64,000 nucleotides of DNA from Dysidea avara (lineage: Eukaryota > Porifera > Demospongiae > Dictyoceratida > Dysideidae), in contig NC_089285.1 of NCBI RefSeq assembly GCF_963678975.1, positions 8,790,694 to 8,854,693 of the forward strand, given 5' to 3'. This document shows positions 11,791 through 23,740 of this stretch, one piece after another. Each line of letters opens with the position of its first letter. The first letter of the stretch is position 1. The notes under the pieces are model-generated. The model was not told the DNA's origin. It made no database searches and saw only the letters and a program-made list of their open reading frames with translations. A program made the translations under genes and the position numbers.

Positions 11791-13132
11791 ATGTCTTGTA
11801 GAATGGAAATGAACATACCACAGTGAAATCCACATTGGTTATGTAACGAGATGTAACTCACACAATCAAGTGCCCATTCTACCACCACACCTGCTAAACA
11901 GGTTTTTTTCTACAACGGTTTGTTGTATCAAGCCTAAATTTTGAATGCTAGTTGTAGCCAGGTAAAGGAATGTTCCCTCATACACTGTAAAGGTGTTTGT
12001 CTACACCTAAGTATATTGAAACCCACAATCGGATGCTTCTGTTGAAAGCTAACTTTCTATAAGTAACTTGGGAACAACTATGTGGTAAGTATGAAGTGTT
12101 GCAAAAATTATTGTGTACTGCTAACATACTTTAATTTGCTGTTGGTGATCACTAAGTGTAAATTGAAATCAACATGAAGGTTACTGAAATGTTGCAACAA
12201 GCGTATATTTTCTTTTGAATAAAATCCACCATGGAGAGCACTAGAACTGTACTGCATAACCTTTAGAGTTTGTCCTAGAACACCTTTAGGGAGTATTGTA
12301 ACACCATTTAGTTGATCCTGGAGCACCCCTGGGGAGTACTACAACTTCCTTGAAAGGAGCTTAATTTAAACAGTAGTTAGAACACCCCTATAGGTATTTG
12401 GAATATTCCCTATTTAACAGTGGATCGTATAACCATCATGCTGTGGTTAGGCTTTTTAGCAGTAGAGCTGTCTTTTCTTACCTCACTCTGTGTGAAGCCA
12501 TGTTTACTCTAACGATGAAGTCACCTTCAACAGAGTTTTAGTATTGTCTTCCTGACTCCCTGCTATAGAGGCTTTCAGTAGTCTAACTGAACAGTGACTG
12601 TTGCTTTCATTGCATTCAAATCTTACTGAAGGTTTGTCTGACTTGTGGAGTGGAACACCACTATGGTAATGTATCCCAAATTTTGTTAAGTCAGTATGTC
12701 AGCACTCAGTACCCTACATGGGGTCTTACATAAAAATGGACAAGAATATGTTGTTTATTGACACCTCTTAGATAATCTTGTGAGAAGAATCGTACCTGCT
12801 GTTTACACCACTAGGTGGTAATGTGTAAGCATGTCCTCTAGTATTCCACCTACTATATCTGAGGGATATCACTACAGTATGAAATGTCAATGGATTTTTT
12901 CCTTTTGTGAATATTTTATCAGTCAGAGTTTTGTTTCAGGATAAATATTCTGACATTGCTTTTGCCCATGTATTTTATTTGATTAATGGTACCTCCATAC
13001 TTACCTTATACCCAAGGGGAGGGATTTTTCACTTTTTTGATGTTTTTGGGGATATAACACTAAAAGTTTTATCCTTGAAACTTTATACCTTAATACAGGG
13101 GATTTATTACTTCTTGTAACACAGAGGCAGGT
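11791..13132. other. No gene recognised; degenerate short repeat at 12267-12395
   Basis: No convincing coding. Three degenerate units at 12267, 12312 and 12378 share a theme of AGAACACC(T/C)(T/C)TA followed by GGAGTA, spaced 45-65 bp apart. They look like remains of a tandem repeat. The remainder is featureless AT-rich DNA. Confidence 0.4.
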
Positions 13133-13257
13133 ATGTTCAACAGCCAATTTTGGCAGGTTTTGATAAACCTGCTTTTTGCCAGTTTTGGCAACATTCAGTA
13201 TCATATTTTTGCCAATTGTGGCAAAATTAGGTTTATCCCAGATGTTGGCAAACCTAC

Positions 13258-13470
13258 TTTTTGCCATTTTTGGCAACTTTCAAAGCTGCCAAAATTGGCA
13301 ACTTCAGAAGCTGCCAAAACTGGCAACTTCAGAAGCTGCCAAAACTGGCAACTTCAAAAGCTGCCAAAATTGGCACCTTTCAAAGCTGCCAAAACTGGCA
13401 ACTTCAGAAGCTGCCAAAATTGGCAACTTCAAAAGCTGCCAAAACTGGCAACTTTTAGAGCTGCTTCAAA
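13258..13470 (+). repeat. 25-bp tandem array, left arm
   Basis: GGCAACTT starts recur at 13272, 13297, 13322, 13347, 13372, 13397, 13422 and 13447, exactly 25 bp apart. Each unit reads approximately GGCAACTTCAGAAGCTGCCA followed by AAACT or AAATT. Confidence 0.95.
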
Positions 13471-14159
13471 AATGTATCACCTGCTTTTTGCCAGTTTTGG
13501 CAACATTCAGTATCATATTTTTGCCAATTGTGGCAAAATTAGGTTTATCCCAGATGTTGGCAAATTCAGCATTGTCCATATTTTGCCAAATGTAGATCCA
13601 ACATGTTGCCATTTTTGTCAATCTATTGGGTTCCATATTTTGCAGCTATTGGGTTATTGCCAAAGTTGGAACAGCCTTAAAAGCAAAGTCTGGCAATGTA
13701 AAGAATTTTATTTTGCCATTGTTGGCAATTTATGAAATGCAACTTCAAAGTAGTGACAAAAACAGAATTAATGTAAAAGTTACTGAGCTTCCAAAACTGA
13801 CTCTTTTAAGCCCAAATTTGGCAGGACCTTTTTTTTGTCAAATTTGGCAATAATTTGTGACCCCCATTATTGCCAACATTGGCATTATATGGGATCTGAA
13901 TTATTGCAAAACAATAGAGCAACGTATTTTCCTTGGCAAGCTAAGGAGAGTATACACCGCTTTGTCATGGAACCAGTAAGTGCTTCAATTTCTCTCACAA
14001 GCATCTTAACAGTTATTCCAAAATTGGAAGGTATCAGGTTTTACTTATATAGTGCTGTGTGTAACCATTAATTGTGGGTTTGAGTTTCCATTTTTGGCAA
14101 GAAATAAGATGTTTTTTTATTGCCAAGTTTGACATGCCTACTTCATGCCAATAATGGAA

Positions 14160-14345
14160 TCTTGGAAATTCTAACCAATTTTGGAAATTCAAACTTGCCA
14201 ATTTTGGAAATTCAAACTTGCAAATTTTGGAAATTCAAACTTGCCAATTTTGGTAATTATAAACTTACTAACATTGGATATTATGAAACTTGCCAATTTT
14301 GGTAATTACAGAACTTGCCCATTTTGGATATTTTATAAACTTACA
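14160..14345 (+). repeat. 23-bp tandem array in the spacer
   Basis: TTGGAAATTCAAACTTGCCA-type units start at 14181, 14204, 14227 and 14250, a 23-bp spacing. They then decay into longer TTGGTAATTA and TTGGATATTA variants. The array is related in vocabulary to the flanking 25-bp arrays. Confidence 0.85.
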
Positions 14346-14509
14346 TTTATAATCTTGCCAACTTTGGTAGCTATAAAAGCTTCCAGTTTTGAAACCCCAA
14401 ACTGAAATTCAATCCCACAATTAAAAAATACCTTTGCAACTATAAAGGGACATGGAATTTATGCCACTTTTGGAAATATCATAGAGCTGCTAGTGATACA
14501 TTTTTGAAG

Positions 14510-14795
14510 CAGCTCTAAAAGTTGCCAGTTTTGGCAGCTTATGAAGTTGCCAGTTTTGGCAGCTTATGAAGTTGCCAGTTTTGGCAGCTTATGAAGTTGC
14601 CAGTTTTGGCAGCTTATGAAGTTGCCAGTTTTGGTAGCTTCTGAAGTTGCCAGTTTTGGCAGCTTTTGAAATTGCCACTTTTGGCAGCTTCTGAAGTTGC
14701 CAGTTTTGGCAGCTTTGAAAGGTGCCAATTTTGGCAGCTTCTGAAGTTGCCAATTTTGGCAGCTTTGAAAGTTGCCAAAAATGGCAAAAAGTAGG
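14510..14795 (-). repeat. 25-bp tandem array, right arm (inverted copy)
   Basis: GTTGCC or variant starts recur every 25 bp from 14521 to 14771 (eleven starts). This is the reverse complement of the left array with a few more units, including a run of four nearly identical TTATGAAG-type units. Confidence 0.95.
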
Positions 14796-14850
14796 TTTAT
14801 CAAAACCTGCCAACAATGGTTCAGGAACATACCTCACAGAGGGCAACATT

Positions 14851-15819
14851 CAAAAAGCGTAAAATGTCATATGGCTTCTTTAATTGACCAAAGAATGTTG
14901 CTCTATAGTCCATATTAGGAATGATAACAGTAAACAGCCACCATACTGGGAGTGAACTATACATGTTTGTGGCTAGTTAACATGTAAGAAGCCATACCAC
15001 GCTCTATGCTTTTCACTCTCCAATGTTGCAAGAAGTAGTAAATCCCCTGTATATTACACATGGAATTGTGTACAAATCTGCTTTTAAGGTAGAAACAAGC
15101 CTTAGGGGTGAAATCTCCACTTTTTCAAAACTGATGATGCCAACAGTGTTCATTTAACGTCCTTTCTTAAAAACGCCTACCTATTTTTTGGTTTACATCG
15201 GGTTTGGGGAATTATCAAATTGCCAGCGCTGTTGTAACACGTGAGTTTGTAGCACTGCGGTAGTAGGTCTATATGGATGACGATATCCTGTGAGTAGCAG
15301 TACCTATTCATTATTATACAAAGTATTTTGTTCAAATTTGTACTATAAGCTACTTTTCACTTGTGGTGACGCATGCAGCGAGCGCGCGCAATCGTTTTGT
15401 TTGTTGATTGCAAACTTGTCCCTGGTTGTTAGCTAGTTATTACTGTTTGATAATTTTAATTGCTGTATAGCACAATTATAGTTTGTTTGCATGTAGTAAT
15501 CTTGTTGTATGTCTTTTTACAGCCGTGAACGAAGGCTTCCTTACAAGAATATCAAAGTAGTTCGATGACAAAAGAGGCTGAAGCACTTGCTGACATCTCC
15601 AAACACTGATTGAACACATTTCAATATACTGTGCATGCTCACAAATTCTATATACCTGTAATGCCATATTCATAAACTACTTGTGAATCATTGTATATGC
15701 AGTTATTTGATAAACAATATAGCATAGTACACAGTTTACATTTGCAATATGTATAAAAAAAGTAATCAGCAGAAAAACACGACTAAGCAATAAACTGGTT
15801 TTCACTTGTACTTCATGTT
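14851..15819. other. No gene recognised
   Basis: Non-coding flank between the fold-back structure and the 3' end of the Mutator-like gene. No TIR was found that would mark the end of a transposon carrying that gene. Confidence 0.4.
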
Positions 15820-18389
15820 TCATGGGTTCAGTGCACAATCACGATGATGGCTAGCCCTTTCAGTGCCACATGTACACACCGGTCCATCCTCACCAAAGCT
15901 GCTGTGCACAGCCTCTTCCTCGTGATCACCATCAGCATTATCCATCTGGCCTTTGGTGTGGCATCGCTTTCTGTTAAGCGGACAGCTGTGGTGTCGAATG
16001 CTTCTGTGGTCTACTGAACCACACTTGCACTTCCGCTGTACACGTGTACTAGGGCTACCATCCTCTTCACTTGAACAATCATCATCATCACTACCATATG
16101 TGTGCTCAATGCGCTGCCTCCGGCTCCACAACTTCCTCTCTTGCTGCTCCTGTGCTCTGGCTTTCTTCCACTGGGTGCGTCTCTCTTTGGCATTAACTGT
16201 TTTCTTTTTGCTCAAGTTTTTTGCTCGTACTTCAGTAGCTGATTGTAATGCTTCAACCATGCCATCAAAAATGGGCAACCTTAATCGACGGAAAAGTTCT
16301 ACAATCCAATGGTAAGTATTACCATGCTTTTGATAAAGCCAGCTCATGTTACTCTGCAGCAAACCCAAATTGGTGCTAACAGCATAATACACGTGTTGTA
16401 AATTCTTATCTTTTGATCGAAACCTTGTGAGTATGTTGTGCGATGCTTTGGGATAGTTGGAATGACCTCTCCCCAACTCCTGGTGAATTATTTGTGCTGC
16501 TTTGGAAGCCCTATTGCTGCATTCAATCTCAAATGCCAATGAGTGGAATGGACATGTCAATACAAATTTTGTATGGTACTCCTCACCATCGCATTTGAGG
16601 TTATCGTCATCACAGCTTTCACAGCTGCAGCTGATACTGTTGTGAAAATCACAGTTTCCATCTGCCCAAGAGTGAATATCTCGAGCATGATACTTGCCTA
16701 GAACAGTCAGTCATGAAGAAAATGCATCAGGATCTTTTTTGTCATCACCATGAGAAGTTGGTTCTAGCTCCTCTTAGGAAACTCTTAGATAAGCATCCAC
16801 AATTTTTTGAATGCCTTTTAAGGCAATGACACTTAACAGTGTCAACTGCTGGAAACTTTTTTCTGTGTATATCATGGAGTGCAGGAGAAAATGATTTCTG
16901 CTTTGCTAATTCCCCCAAACTCTTAGTAAAAGCTCTTGCGACATGGCCTCCACAAAGCATAACTTTTGATGTTGCTTCATCTTTGAGGTGATCCCTAAAT
17001 GACTTGGCTGCAGAGGAATCGCCGTCCTGCCACTGAACTTCGATGTGCATACCCTCTTCCTTTGCCTTTTTGAAAGCAATGTCAGCTGCATATCCTTCAG
17101 CACTGTTTGATGTACCTTGATACAATTCTCCACCTATTACATCGTCTTCTTTTCCACGCATACACACATGAACATAGTATAAAAGGGAATTGTTCATATA
17201 ATTACGGATAGTAAATGAGCAATTCTGACTGAATTTTCCTCTAGTAAGCCAGCAGGTTATTGCCTGTTCCCAACTGCCAACCACTGTCAACTACAGGGTG
17301 CAACACACGGATGGTATCTGAAAAGACTTGTATACTTACTGATGACATCCCCAAGCACTGCTTTAGCATACTGTGCATGTGCACAACCTGCTATTACAAA
17401 TGCTACCTGTAAGGCTAAGCTCACAGCTGTATGTTTCGACAAGGTGACATTCGCTGAACTATTAAAATTCAATTGGCGATCACCACACCCGGAACATGTA
17501 AACTTGATAACAACAGCCCCTCCAAGCCCAGCTAGTTTTACACTTACGGGTACCAGCTTGCCAGTGCATCTTGGTGTATGGCAAATAGATGTTGAATTTA
17601 CTTGCTCATTGAATTCTTGTAATTGAACAGTCTCACATATAAATAGATTCTTGGGCATTACAAAAGGTCCTTTACGTTGCCTTTTTACAGGGGTAGGCAA
17701 AAACTCAGAGTCACTCTCACAATTGCTGCTATTGGCTGTAAGTGTGGTTGTATCATCATCGGAGTCAGAAACTGCAATATTTTCTATGCCGGGGTTACTG
17801 CTACATGTAATTGTATCACTTCCAGAGCTACAGCTAACTTCATGTGGGCTTCCAGAGCTACTGCTAACATTATGTAGACTTGCAACATCACTAACCACAT
17901 CATGTGGACTGCCAGCATTGCTAACTGCATCATGTAGACTGTCAATACTAACCCCATTATCATGTGAGCTTCCAGGGTTGCTAACCCCATCATCAGACTC
18001 TGGCTCTCTAAACAACTCGTCCCACACGTTCAAACTCTCACCAGGTGGAGTGGATGCTGTATCTTGTAAATTACTGCTATTTTCATCAGGTCTTTCATCC
18101 CTGGTGGTACTCATTATCTCGTCTATAATAACGAAAATCAAGTTACTGGGTGTGCTGTACATACATGCTGCACGAGGCACTGCGTGTCCGTCGTGGTATA
18201 CGCAACTTTTCTATATGTTAAATAGTCTACAAGTGTATTACCACTGTTCCTTTTCCTTTTGTTAGCCCATCTCAGCTGTGAAAGCTGACTAAACTTCTGC
18301 CTTTTTCTTTTGACGGAGTGGTGGACGGCATTCCTCCATTTCCTATTTTTCCGAAAGAATATCTTTTTCATCGTACGAAATTTTCCCAA
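15820..18389 (-). CDS. Mutator-like transposase gene or domesticated relative, multi-exon
   Basis: Minus strand. Exon 1 (18242-18389) is very basic. Exon 2 (17340-18122) has a Ser/Asp-rich repeated stretch and then a Cys-pair region (FTCSGCG). Exon 3 starts at 17283 and contains WQDGDSSAAKSF, LCGGHVARA and KCHCLKR, which resemble the catalytic region of the Mutator-like transposase domain family. The C-terminal block (15820-16690) has LTCPFHSLAFEIECSNRASK, GRGHSNYP, a basic stretch and a Cys-rich tail (CKCGSVDHRS). Introns with GT/AG ends and matching phase are predicted at 18123-18241 and 17284-17339. Between exon 3 and the C-terminal block (about 16690-16790) the correct frame holds two stops, so this copy is damaged or has an unplaced small intron. 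The role is DNA transposition or a host derivative of it. Confidence 0.65.
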
Positions 18390-19518
18390 ACACCTGCGGG
18401 ACTTGACGATCGATTTTGCTGACTGATTCTTGCCTAGTTTTGTGATGTATCCATTTCAGTCTACTGTTGGAGTCTACCAAAGCATGACTGCGGATGCTTT
18501 TAGATATTGAGAAAGTTTAAGGCTGGTTTTGTATTATGCACCGAGTAACACATTTTATTGCTCTGTGATACTTACATATAATGTTCCAATGCTACAAACA
18601 TCCGTAATTTTCTTTTAGGGAACTGCATCTTCACTTAGGATCACAGAAAGCTGACCTGAAGTAGTTGATCAGATAACTATTGGCTTCGTAACTCTATTGT
18701 AGGTGGAGTTTGCATGGTTTGTGTAGACCATATGGTGATTCACTACACTTTCAATACTTTTATGATAATAACATATCACTCAAATAGTACTTTCAAGCTA
18801 TATGTGTTCCAAAATGGTGTACATGTGGTGCAAGGTTGATTTCTACCTTAACATTACTCAATCTCGAAATTACTGCCCCTCAAAATACTTGGCTATACGT
18901 TACTGTATATGTACAAATTTTTGAGAGACATAATTTTTGCGGACTTCATGGTTGCTTGGCTTTCCACGAAATTTCATCCACAAAAATGTAACGATTATTA
19001 ACTATGCTTTATTATTGGTTGTAACCATGGTGATAGGAGTGAGTAAGGATATACAATGGACAATACTCTTTATATTTAATGAAAGTACTGTGATGGTTAG
19101 ACCCAGTGGAATTTAATACAGACTATCAGCATTATTGATTTGTTTTCATAGGTATAGACAGAAGTCAGATGTGTTTATTGTATCCACTGATGCATTCAAA
19201 ACCTATGTGAGGTGTACCAGAGTGTATATACTACCTTGTCATGTCAGGTATGTTCCAGAACTATGAAGCAGGAACTGTTACACAATAATTTTTATTGTAG
19301 GTGATTCCTGATACCCAGTATTTCCATGTCACAGGAAAGGTTGTGATTTAGTGACTGAATGATACACCATCTTGATTTCATGGCCATCATGGGTGCTAAA
19401 TATATTGTTGACTGGTGTAAATGACACATCTAAGTTGTCTGTCACAATATCAATATGTTAAAATAAGTAATTATAAGGTTTGTGGTTATAATTCACGTGA
19501 TCATATAGCTACATATGC
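18390..19518. other. No gene recognised
   Basis: Upstream flank of the minus-strand Mutator-like gene and of the plus-strand gene that may start at 19519. No long frame or repeat was seen. Confidence 0.4.
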
Positions 19519-22500
19519 ATGCAATTACCAGCAACGGACACTTGTGTATGTAGCAGGGCTGAAGCTTCATATCAACGATCAGATGTTCACAAGCAAATCC
19601 AGCTACCGAGAAGGGTCAAAGCTATGGAAGTGGATAGACAGCTATCACCACGGCGACTACAAAAGGCTACGGAGGCTATAATGTACCTATCCAACCTTCA
19701 CGAAGCAGCAGGATCGAGTGAGTAACTGTAATTACCATAACAGTGTCCTTTTAGCTGCACATAGCTGAATATTTAGCGAGCTAGCAACACGCCGAGATAA
19801 TATCACTTTGCACCCTCCGTGACCCGGCACTGATTTTAACCTTCCGGCTTACAAGTTATTAGGTAGCTAGCTACACGAGTAATAAGTGAATGGTAAATGT
19901 TAAAATTGTAGAGCTAGCAGGTGGAATGAGGTGGTGAACAGTAAATGAAATAGCCGGCTACCATTGCATGCTGCACTAATTAAGCATCGGCGTCGCGACC
20001 TGAGGAGCATGCTTCAGTCAAGCGGCCTAGAGGAACATCGCCTGAATACAGTGTAGTAGCAGGGGGGAATCCACACATTTACAAGAGCATAATCCTACTT
20101 TACTCTAGCTACCTACTAGAAGATATAGTTATATTTCATTGCAAGTATTTGCTGATCTCTCTTAAAAATACTAAAGACAGTGATAAGTGCCAATAGAATG
20201 TAGTTTCAGCTGGTGCGGCTTTATTAGACAGATGGCCCTAATGGCCCCCCTTCCACCCACACATCTCTATGGAAAGCAAGCTAGAAAAAAAAAACAAAAA
20301 GGGGAAAAAAAAGGATTTACCTACAGAAAAGACACCTAAAAGAACATACAGAAACCCAGAGTGTTAGTGAACTGGTAGATGCCCCTCTGCAATGGCAAGA
20401 TCTATTGCCGTGGGCACACCAGGAGAACGTGATCGAGAACCATGGATGCACATGATGGAGGAGCAAAGCAAGGAGAACCCCAAACTGCAACGGAGCCAGC
20501 CCATCACCACTGAATGTGGGGAACTCCACTTCTCACTTAGTAATTGAGCCAAATGTTTATAGGTGGCAGTGGCTGCTTTCCCATTCCACCGGAGGAGGAA
20601 AAAACTAATGGAGTAAAGCTGCCATGCTCTACTTTGTGTATACACTCCTCATAAGCACGACACTTCTCAGCCTCATGCCTACGAAAAGTGGCAGCCAAGG
20701 TGGTAGACCGATTGGAGGCTGCAGATAGGGTGTATATTTTCCAAACCAGCCCAATGAATTCTTCAGTGTTATTTGCTTAAAATAAAGTGAAGCAGATAGC
20801 TATAGTGCCTGGATTTAAATTATAAATTAAAAATGTTAACGACTGAATCTATTTTGAATTGTTCTTGGCACAGGAAAAACGGTAACAGTTATCAGGAGTG
20901 GATGGGAGGGGGGTGGGGGGCTTTAGGGGGTTGAAGCCCCCCCCCCCCATTCACTTTTAGGCTTTATTTCAGTGATCAATATGCTGAGAATTGTAATGAA
21001 ATTTTGTCTTAGCATAATTATATGATCACTAATAATACAAATACCCATAAACTCACCTTATAAATATCTTTCCAAGACATTATCACTGGATTTATGCTAA
21101 AGGTTATACAATGAGGACCCGGATCAGCATTGGAGGTGTACAAAAGCGAGATACTCTAATAGAGCAGTCACCCAACTACTCTAATAGAACATTCAGCAGA
21201 TACATAACAGTTGGTTCTACTATAGAATTTATCCATTATCTGTCTACACCTATAAATACAATGAAGTACATTGGTCCATTTAAGGCTTGATTCCTCTACT
21301 TGTGTAGAGGAATGGTATCTTCTCTAAAATAACGAAGATACCATGGATTTGGGCAATAACCAATTTAGACTATGGTTGTGTAGCTCTGGTCACCACCAAC
21401 AATGGCAGCTTCCTGATTGAATTAGTGTTAAAACAACTCACTGAGATGAATACAATCATCTCTATTATACAGAGACATTTTCTTAACGCTCTAGCAATGA
21501 TTTCTGATGGCTGTTGCGACTGGAATACAGCAAAACACATGACGCACATGACAAAATTTTGTCATGGGTATCTAACCAGTTTAGATACTCATGTCCACCC
21601 ACATGTATGTATTGGATTTTAAATACCTCATAAACAACCAAACTTCAAATGGTCTAAACAGAAATGTACATTTTATGTGGAAAATGTCTCCACATTTCAG
21701 TATTTTAGCATCTATTTTTCAAAAATTTCCTGGGGGACATGCCCCCAGGCCCCCTAGTTCTAGCATACTTTGCACACCTCCACCCAAGATATTAGTACCT
21801 TGAGTTACATGTAGCCCCCCCCCCCTTTTAAATCCTAGATCCGCCCCTGGTTATATATTTTTGTCATGAGATTCACAGTTTACCTAAAAGTATTTATACA
21901 TTGTGATGTACATTATGTGTGGACAGACCAAAGGAAGCCACAGAGCATTGTATCACCCTGTTCAATGTAATAATATCATTTTCATAAATTCAAAATGTTT
22001 GGTTTCCGATACTGAGGACTTTTCATGATGCTAGAGCCTATAGTTTGCTAAAAGTATGTAGAAAGGAAAGCACACATCTGTATCTTAGTGTGAAAAGCAC
22101 ACTAGCATGCCAGTCTAAAGGGCAAATTTGCCTCTAAAGCAGGGGCGGAGGAAGCATCTACAAGTTGGGTAGGCATCTGTGAGATCATACTTCTATGACC
22201 ACCACCAGCATCATAGTTGTGCAGCATTTGCAGTTAGGCTAGCCCCAGAAAATTTTCAAAAGAATTGCTTTCTGCAATTGAACAGCTATCTGGAGACGAT
22301 TTCACATCTATAAAAATTATATAATTTATTTTAGTCACTGACTGCTCTATTAGGATATCGCCGGCTGTTCTATTAGAGTGTCTCAAGTAAAAAGCGATCC
22401 TAGAAAATCAGAGCAACCAGACTGCTTTCTATGAACTTGGTCTCAATAGCTACTACTAAAAGTTAAATGCCTACCCTGCCTACCCAGTTCCACCGCCCCT

Positions 22501-22983
22501 ATAAAGTAGCATTTTCAGTATTTTATCAAATTAATCTTATAGTGTGCTTAATTGACTGTTGTATTAGGGTGACTGCTCTATTGATGTGATTGCTCTATTA
22601 GGGTATTGCTTGACTAGTTTCTGGATTCTTCAGAAACCTGCCCCTAGGCCAATATGCTGTTGTGGCTCTCATGATCTGTACAAACTTACCCCATGGTTAG
22701 CCATGGCCTTCGGACAAATACGTAAGAAAAACATTCCTACCTATATTGTGTATAGCTACTAAATATCTTGTTTGGAAATTTACATTCTGATTGCATCATT
22801 ACAGCTCCACAATGTGATGTTGCTGCTCTAAGGAAGGAAGTAAAGGAACTAATGGAGGTGGTACAAAAGTTGGTCACAGAATTTCAAGCAGTCAAAGTTG
22901 AACTAGAAGCTTCACGGCTAGACATGGACTCTATTCATGCAGCTTTGTGTGAACTTTTGGCCAATAAACAATCAGCTAGTTAG
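19519..22983 (+). CDS. Predicted small coiled-coil protein, two exons
   Basis: Exon A (19519-19717) begins at an ATG and ends TCGA before GTGAGT. Exon B (22805-22983) follows an ATTACAG acceptor and ends TAG. The phases agree, and the combined length of 378 nt gives a 125-residue protein with no internal stop. Exon A encodes a basic helical stretch (SPRRLQKATEAIMYLSNL). Exon B encodes heptad-rich sequence (ALRKEVKELMEVVQKLVTEF), a likely coiled coil of about 45 residues. I do not recognise the family. The 3.1-kb intron holds a LINE-like tail and two TIR elements. The exon pairing is an inference from phase and splice consensus; earlier 5' exons are possible. Confidence 0.45.
20317..20740 (-). 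mobile_element. 3' end of a LINE-like retroelement ORF
   Basis: On the minus strand the codons read AEKCRAYEECIHKVEHGSF, TPLVFSSSGGMGK, then LAQLLSEKWSSPHSVVMGWL and SSIMCIHGSRS, ending at a stop near 20367. This matches my memory of the C-terminal tail of non-LTR-type ORFs common in cnidarians and sponges, downstream of a reverse transcriptase that is absent here. A frame change within GGMGK breaks it. It is 5'-truncated and sits inside the intron of the predicted coiled-coil gene. The family assignment is from memory and is tentative. Confidence 0.45.
20893..21849. mobile_element. 957-bp TIR element with a GTTAT target duplication
   Basis: The left end is CAGGAGTGGATGGG and the right end, read inward, is CAGGGGCGGATCTAGG. 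The 5-mer GTTAT directly flanks both ends (20888-20892 and 21850-21854). G-rich hairpin sequence lies just inside the left end, and a GGGGGACATGCCCCC-type palindrome lies near 21731-21746. It has no coding capacity. CAGGGGCGGAT termini are widespread in animal DNA transposons, but a 5-bp duplication does not match the usual 8 bp of hAT. It carries one pair of the CTCTAATAGAG motif. Confidence 0.65.
22140..22500. mobile_element. 361-bp MITE with AGGGGCGG termini
   Basis: The left end AGGGGCGGAGGAAG and, further in, TGGGTAGGCAT are mirrored at the right by ATGCCTACCC and TTCCACCGCCCCT. There is no coding. It contains a divergent pair of CTCTATTAGAG motifs at 22340-22385. The flanks share TAAAG but an exact target duplication is not clear. 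Confidence 0.65.
22553..22612. repeat. Three copies of the GACTGCTCTATTAGAGTATC-type motif
   Basis: GACTGTTGTATTAGGGT, GACTGCTCTATTGATGT and GATTGCTCTATTAGGGTATT lie head to tail. They are members of a dispersed 20-nt family that occurs about a dozen times in this window, usually in pairs. Confidence 0.8.
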
Positions 22984-23119
22984 CATATATGTATAGTAAC
23001 AATTTTACTGTAAAATGTACATACATATTTACCAGTTAAATGATTTTAAGTAGCACAATTACATACTTCGGTATAAAATGGAATATTGTGTGCTTATATG
23101 TTTAAGAATTATTAAAAGT

Positions 23120-23728
23120 TTACAATATAACTAAATCTCCATTAAGTAAGTCCAGGATAATATCATAGTGGTATTGTTCATTTTTCCGTTCGTATGTTAT
23201 ACAGTGGGTCTTCTCTTGATGTGAATAAGCTAGTATTGTTCCATAGTACCACAGCAAATCATCACTGTCTTCATCTTTATTTGCTTCCCTACTAAAGTAA
23301 TCGGGTCTTTGATATATGTGACACATTCAGTGGGCAAAGTGCTCATATCAATCAAGTCACTTAAATCCTTGACAATATCTGTAATTTGTCTTTGTTTGCG
23401 ATTTGTTGTAAATACTATTGATGCCCTTTGACATAAAACCTTTCTTCTTATTTGGATTTGTGTTTTTAATACGGCAATTTTTTCCCTATTTTTTTTAGAA
23501 GTACTTATCATTTCATTGTCAATACATAACAACTCTTCTTTTAAGTTCTTCTGAAGATGTAATTAGATGCAATTGAGATAACATTTCTTTTTCTTTGTGC
23601 AACTTTCTCTTTAGTACTTCTCCAGTTTTAACTTCACTGATGGAGTAATAGAGGAAACAATTTACCCAGTAATAGACTCCCCTATTCATGGTGAACACAA
23701 TGGTGCAAGTTGCAACTTTGTACTGCAT
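23120..23728 (-). pseudogene. Decayed gene with a Tudor-like C-terminal domain (copy 1)
   Basis: Three overlapping minus-strand frames give successive parts: a helical block with LKRKLHKEKEMLSQLHLITS, a basic block with VLKTQIQIRRKVLCQ and NRKQRQITDIVKDLSDLID, then ITLVGKQI and a small beta-rich domain (WYYGTILAYS, CITYERKNEQYHYDIILDLL, GDLVIL). The same order and wording occur at 38518-38856 (WYTGTVVEYD, FDLIVDIIIGDLVV). The [W]Y.GTV pattern resembles Tudor/chromo-barrel folds. Two frame changes break this copy. It is probably a multi-copy transposon-associated gene; its function is unknown. Confidence 0.5.
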
Positions 23729-23740
23729 TGTATTTGTAAG

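Larger units (their letters stand above)
13133..14850. repeat. 1.7-kb fold-back structure built from TTGGCA/TGCCAA repeats
   Basis: The left part (13150-13490) and the right part (14495-14815) are reverse complements of each other. Both contain TTGGCAGGTTTTGATAAACC, a 25-bp repeat array, and the terminal TTTAGAGCTGCTTCAAAAAT. The 1-kb spacer uses the same vocabulary in a more diverged form, including a 23-bp array. The elementary motif is the perfect 12-bp palindrome GCCAAAATTGGC. The open frames over the arrays are by-products of the repeat and not genes. The origin is unknown; a fold-back or satellite-type element is the best guess. Confidence 0.85.

Noticed and set aside
13258-13470. Array of nuclear factor I binding sites
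   Set aside because: Half-sites TTGGC and GCCAA are present, but not at the canonical 5-bp spacing; regulatory function cannot be claimed from this.
13133-14849. Several 60-200 codon frames reading LPKLATSEAAKTGNF-type peptides on both strands
   Set aside because: They follow from a 25-bp repeat without stops in several frames; the peptide repeat cycles through all frames. Not genes.
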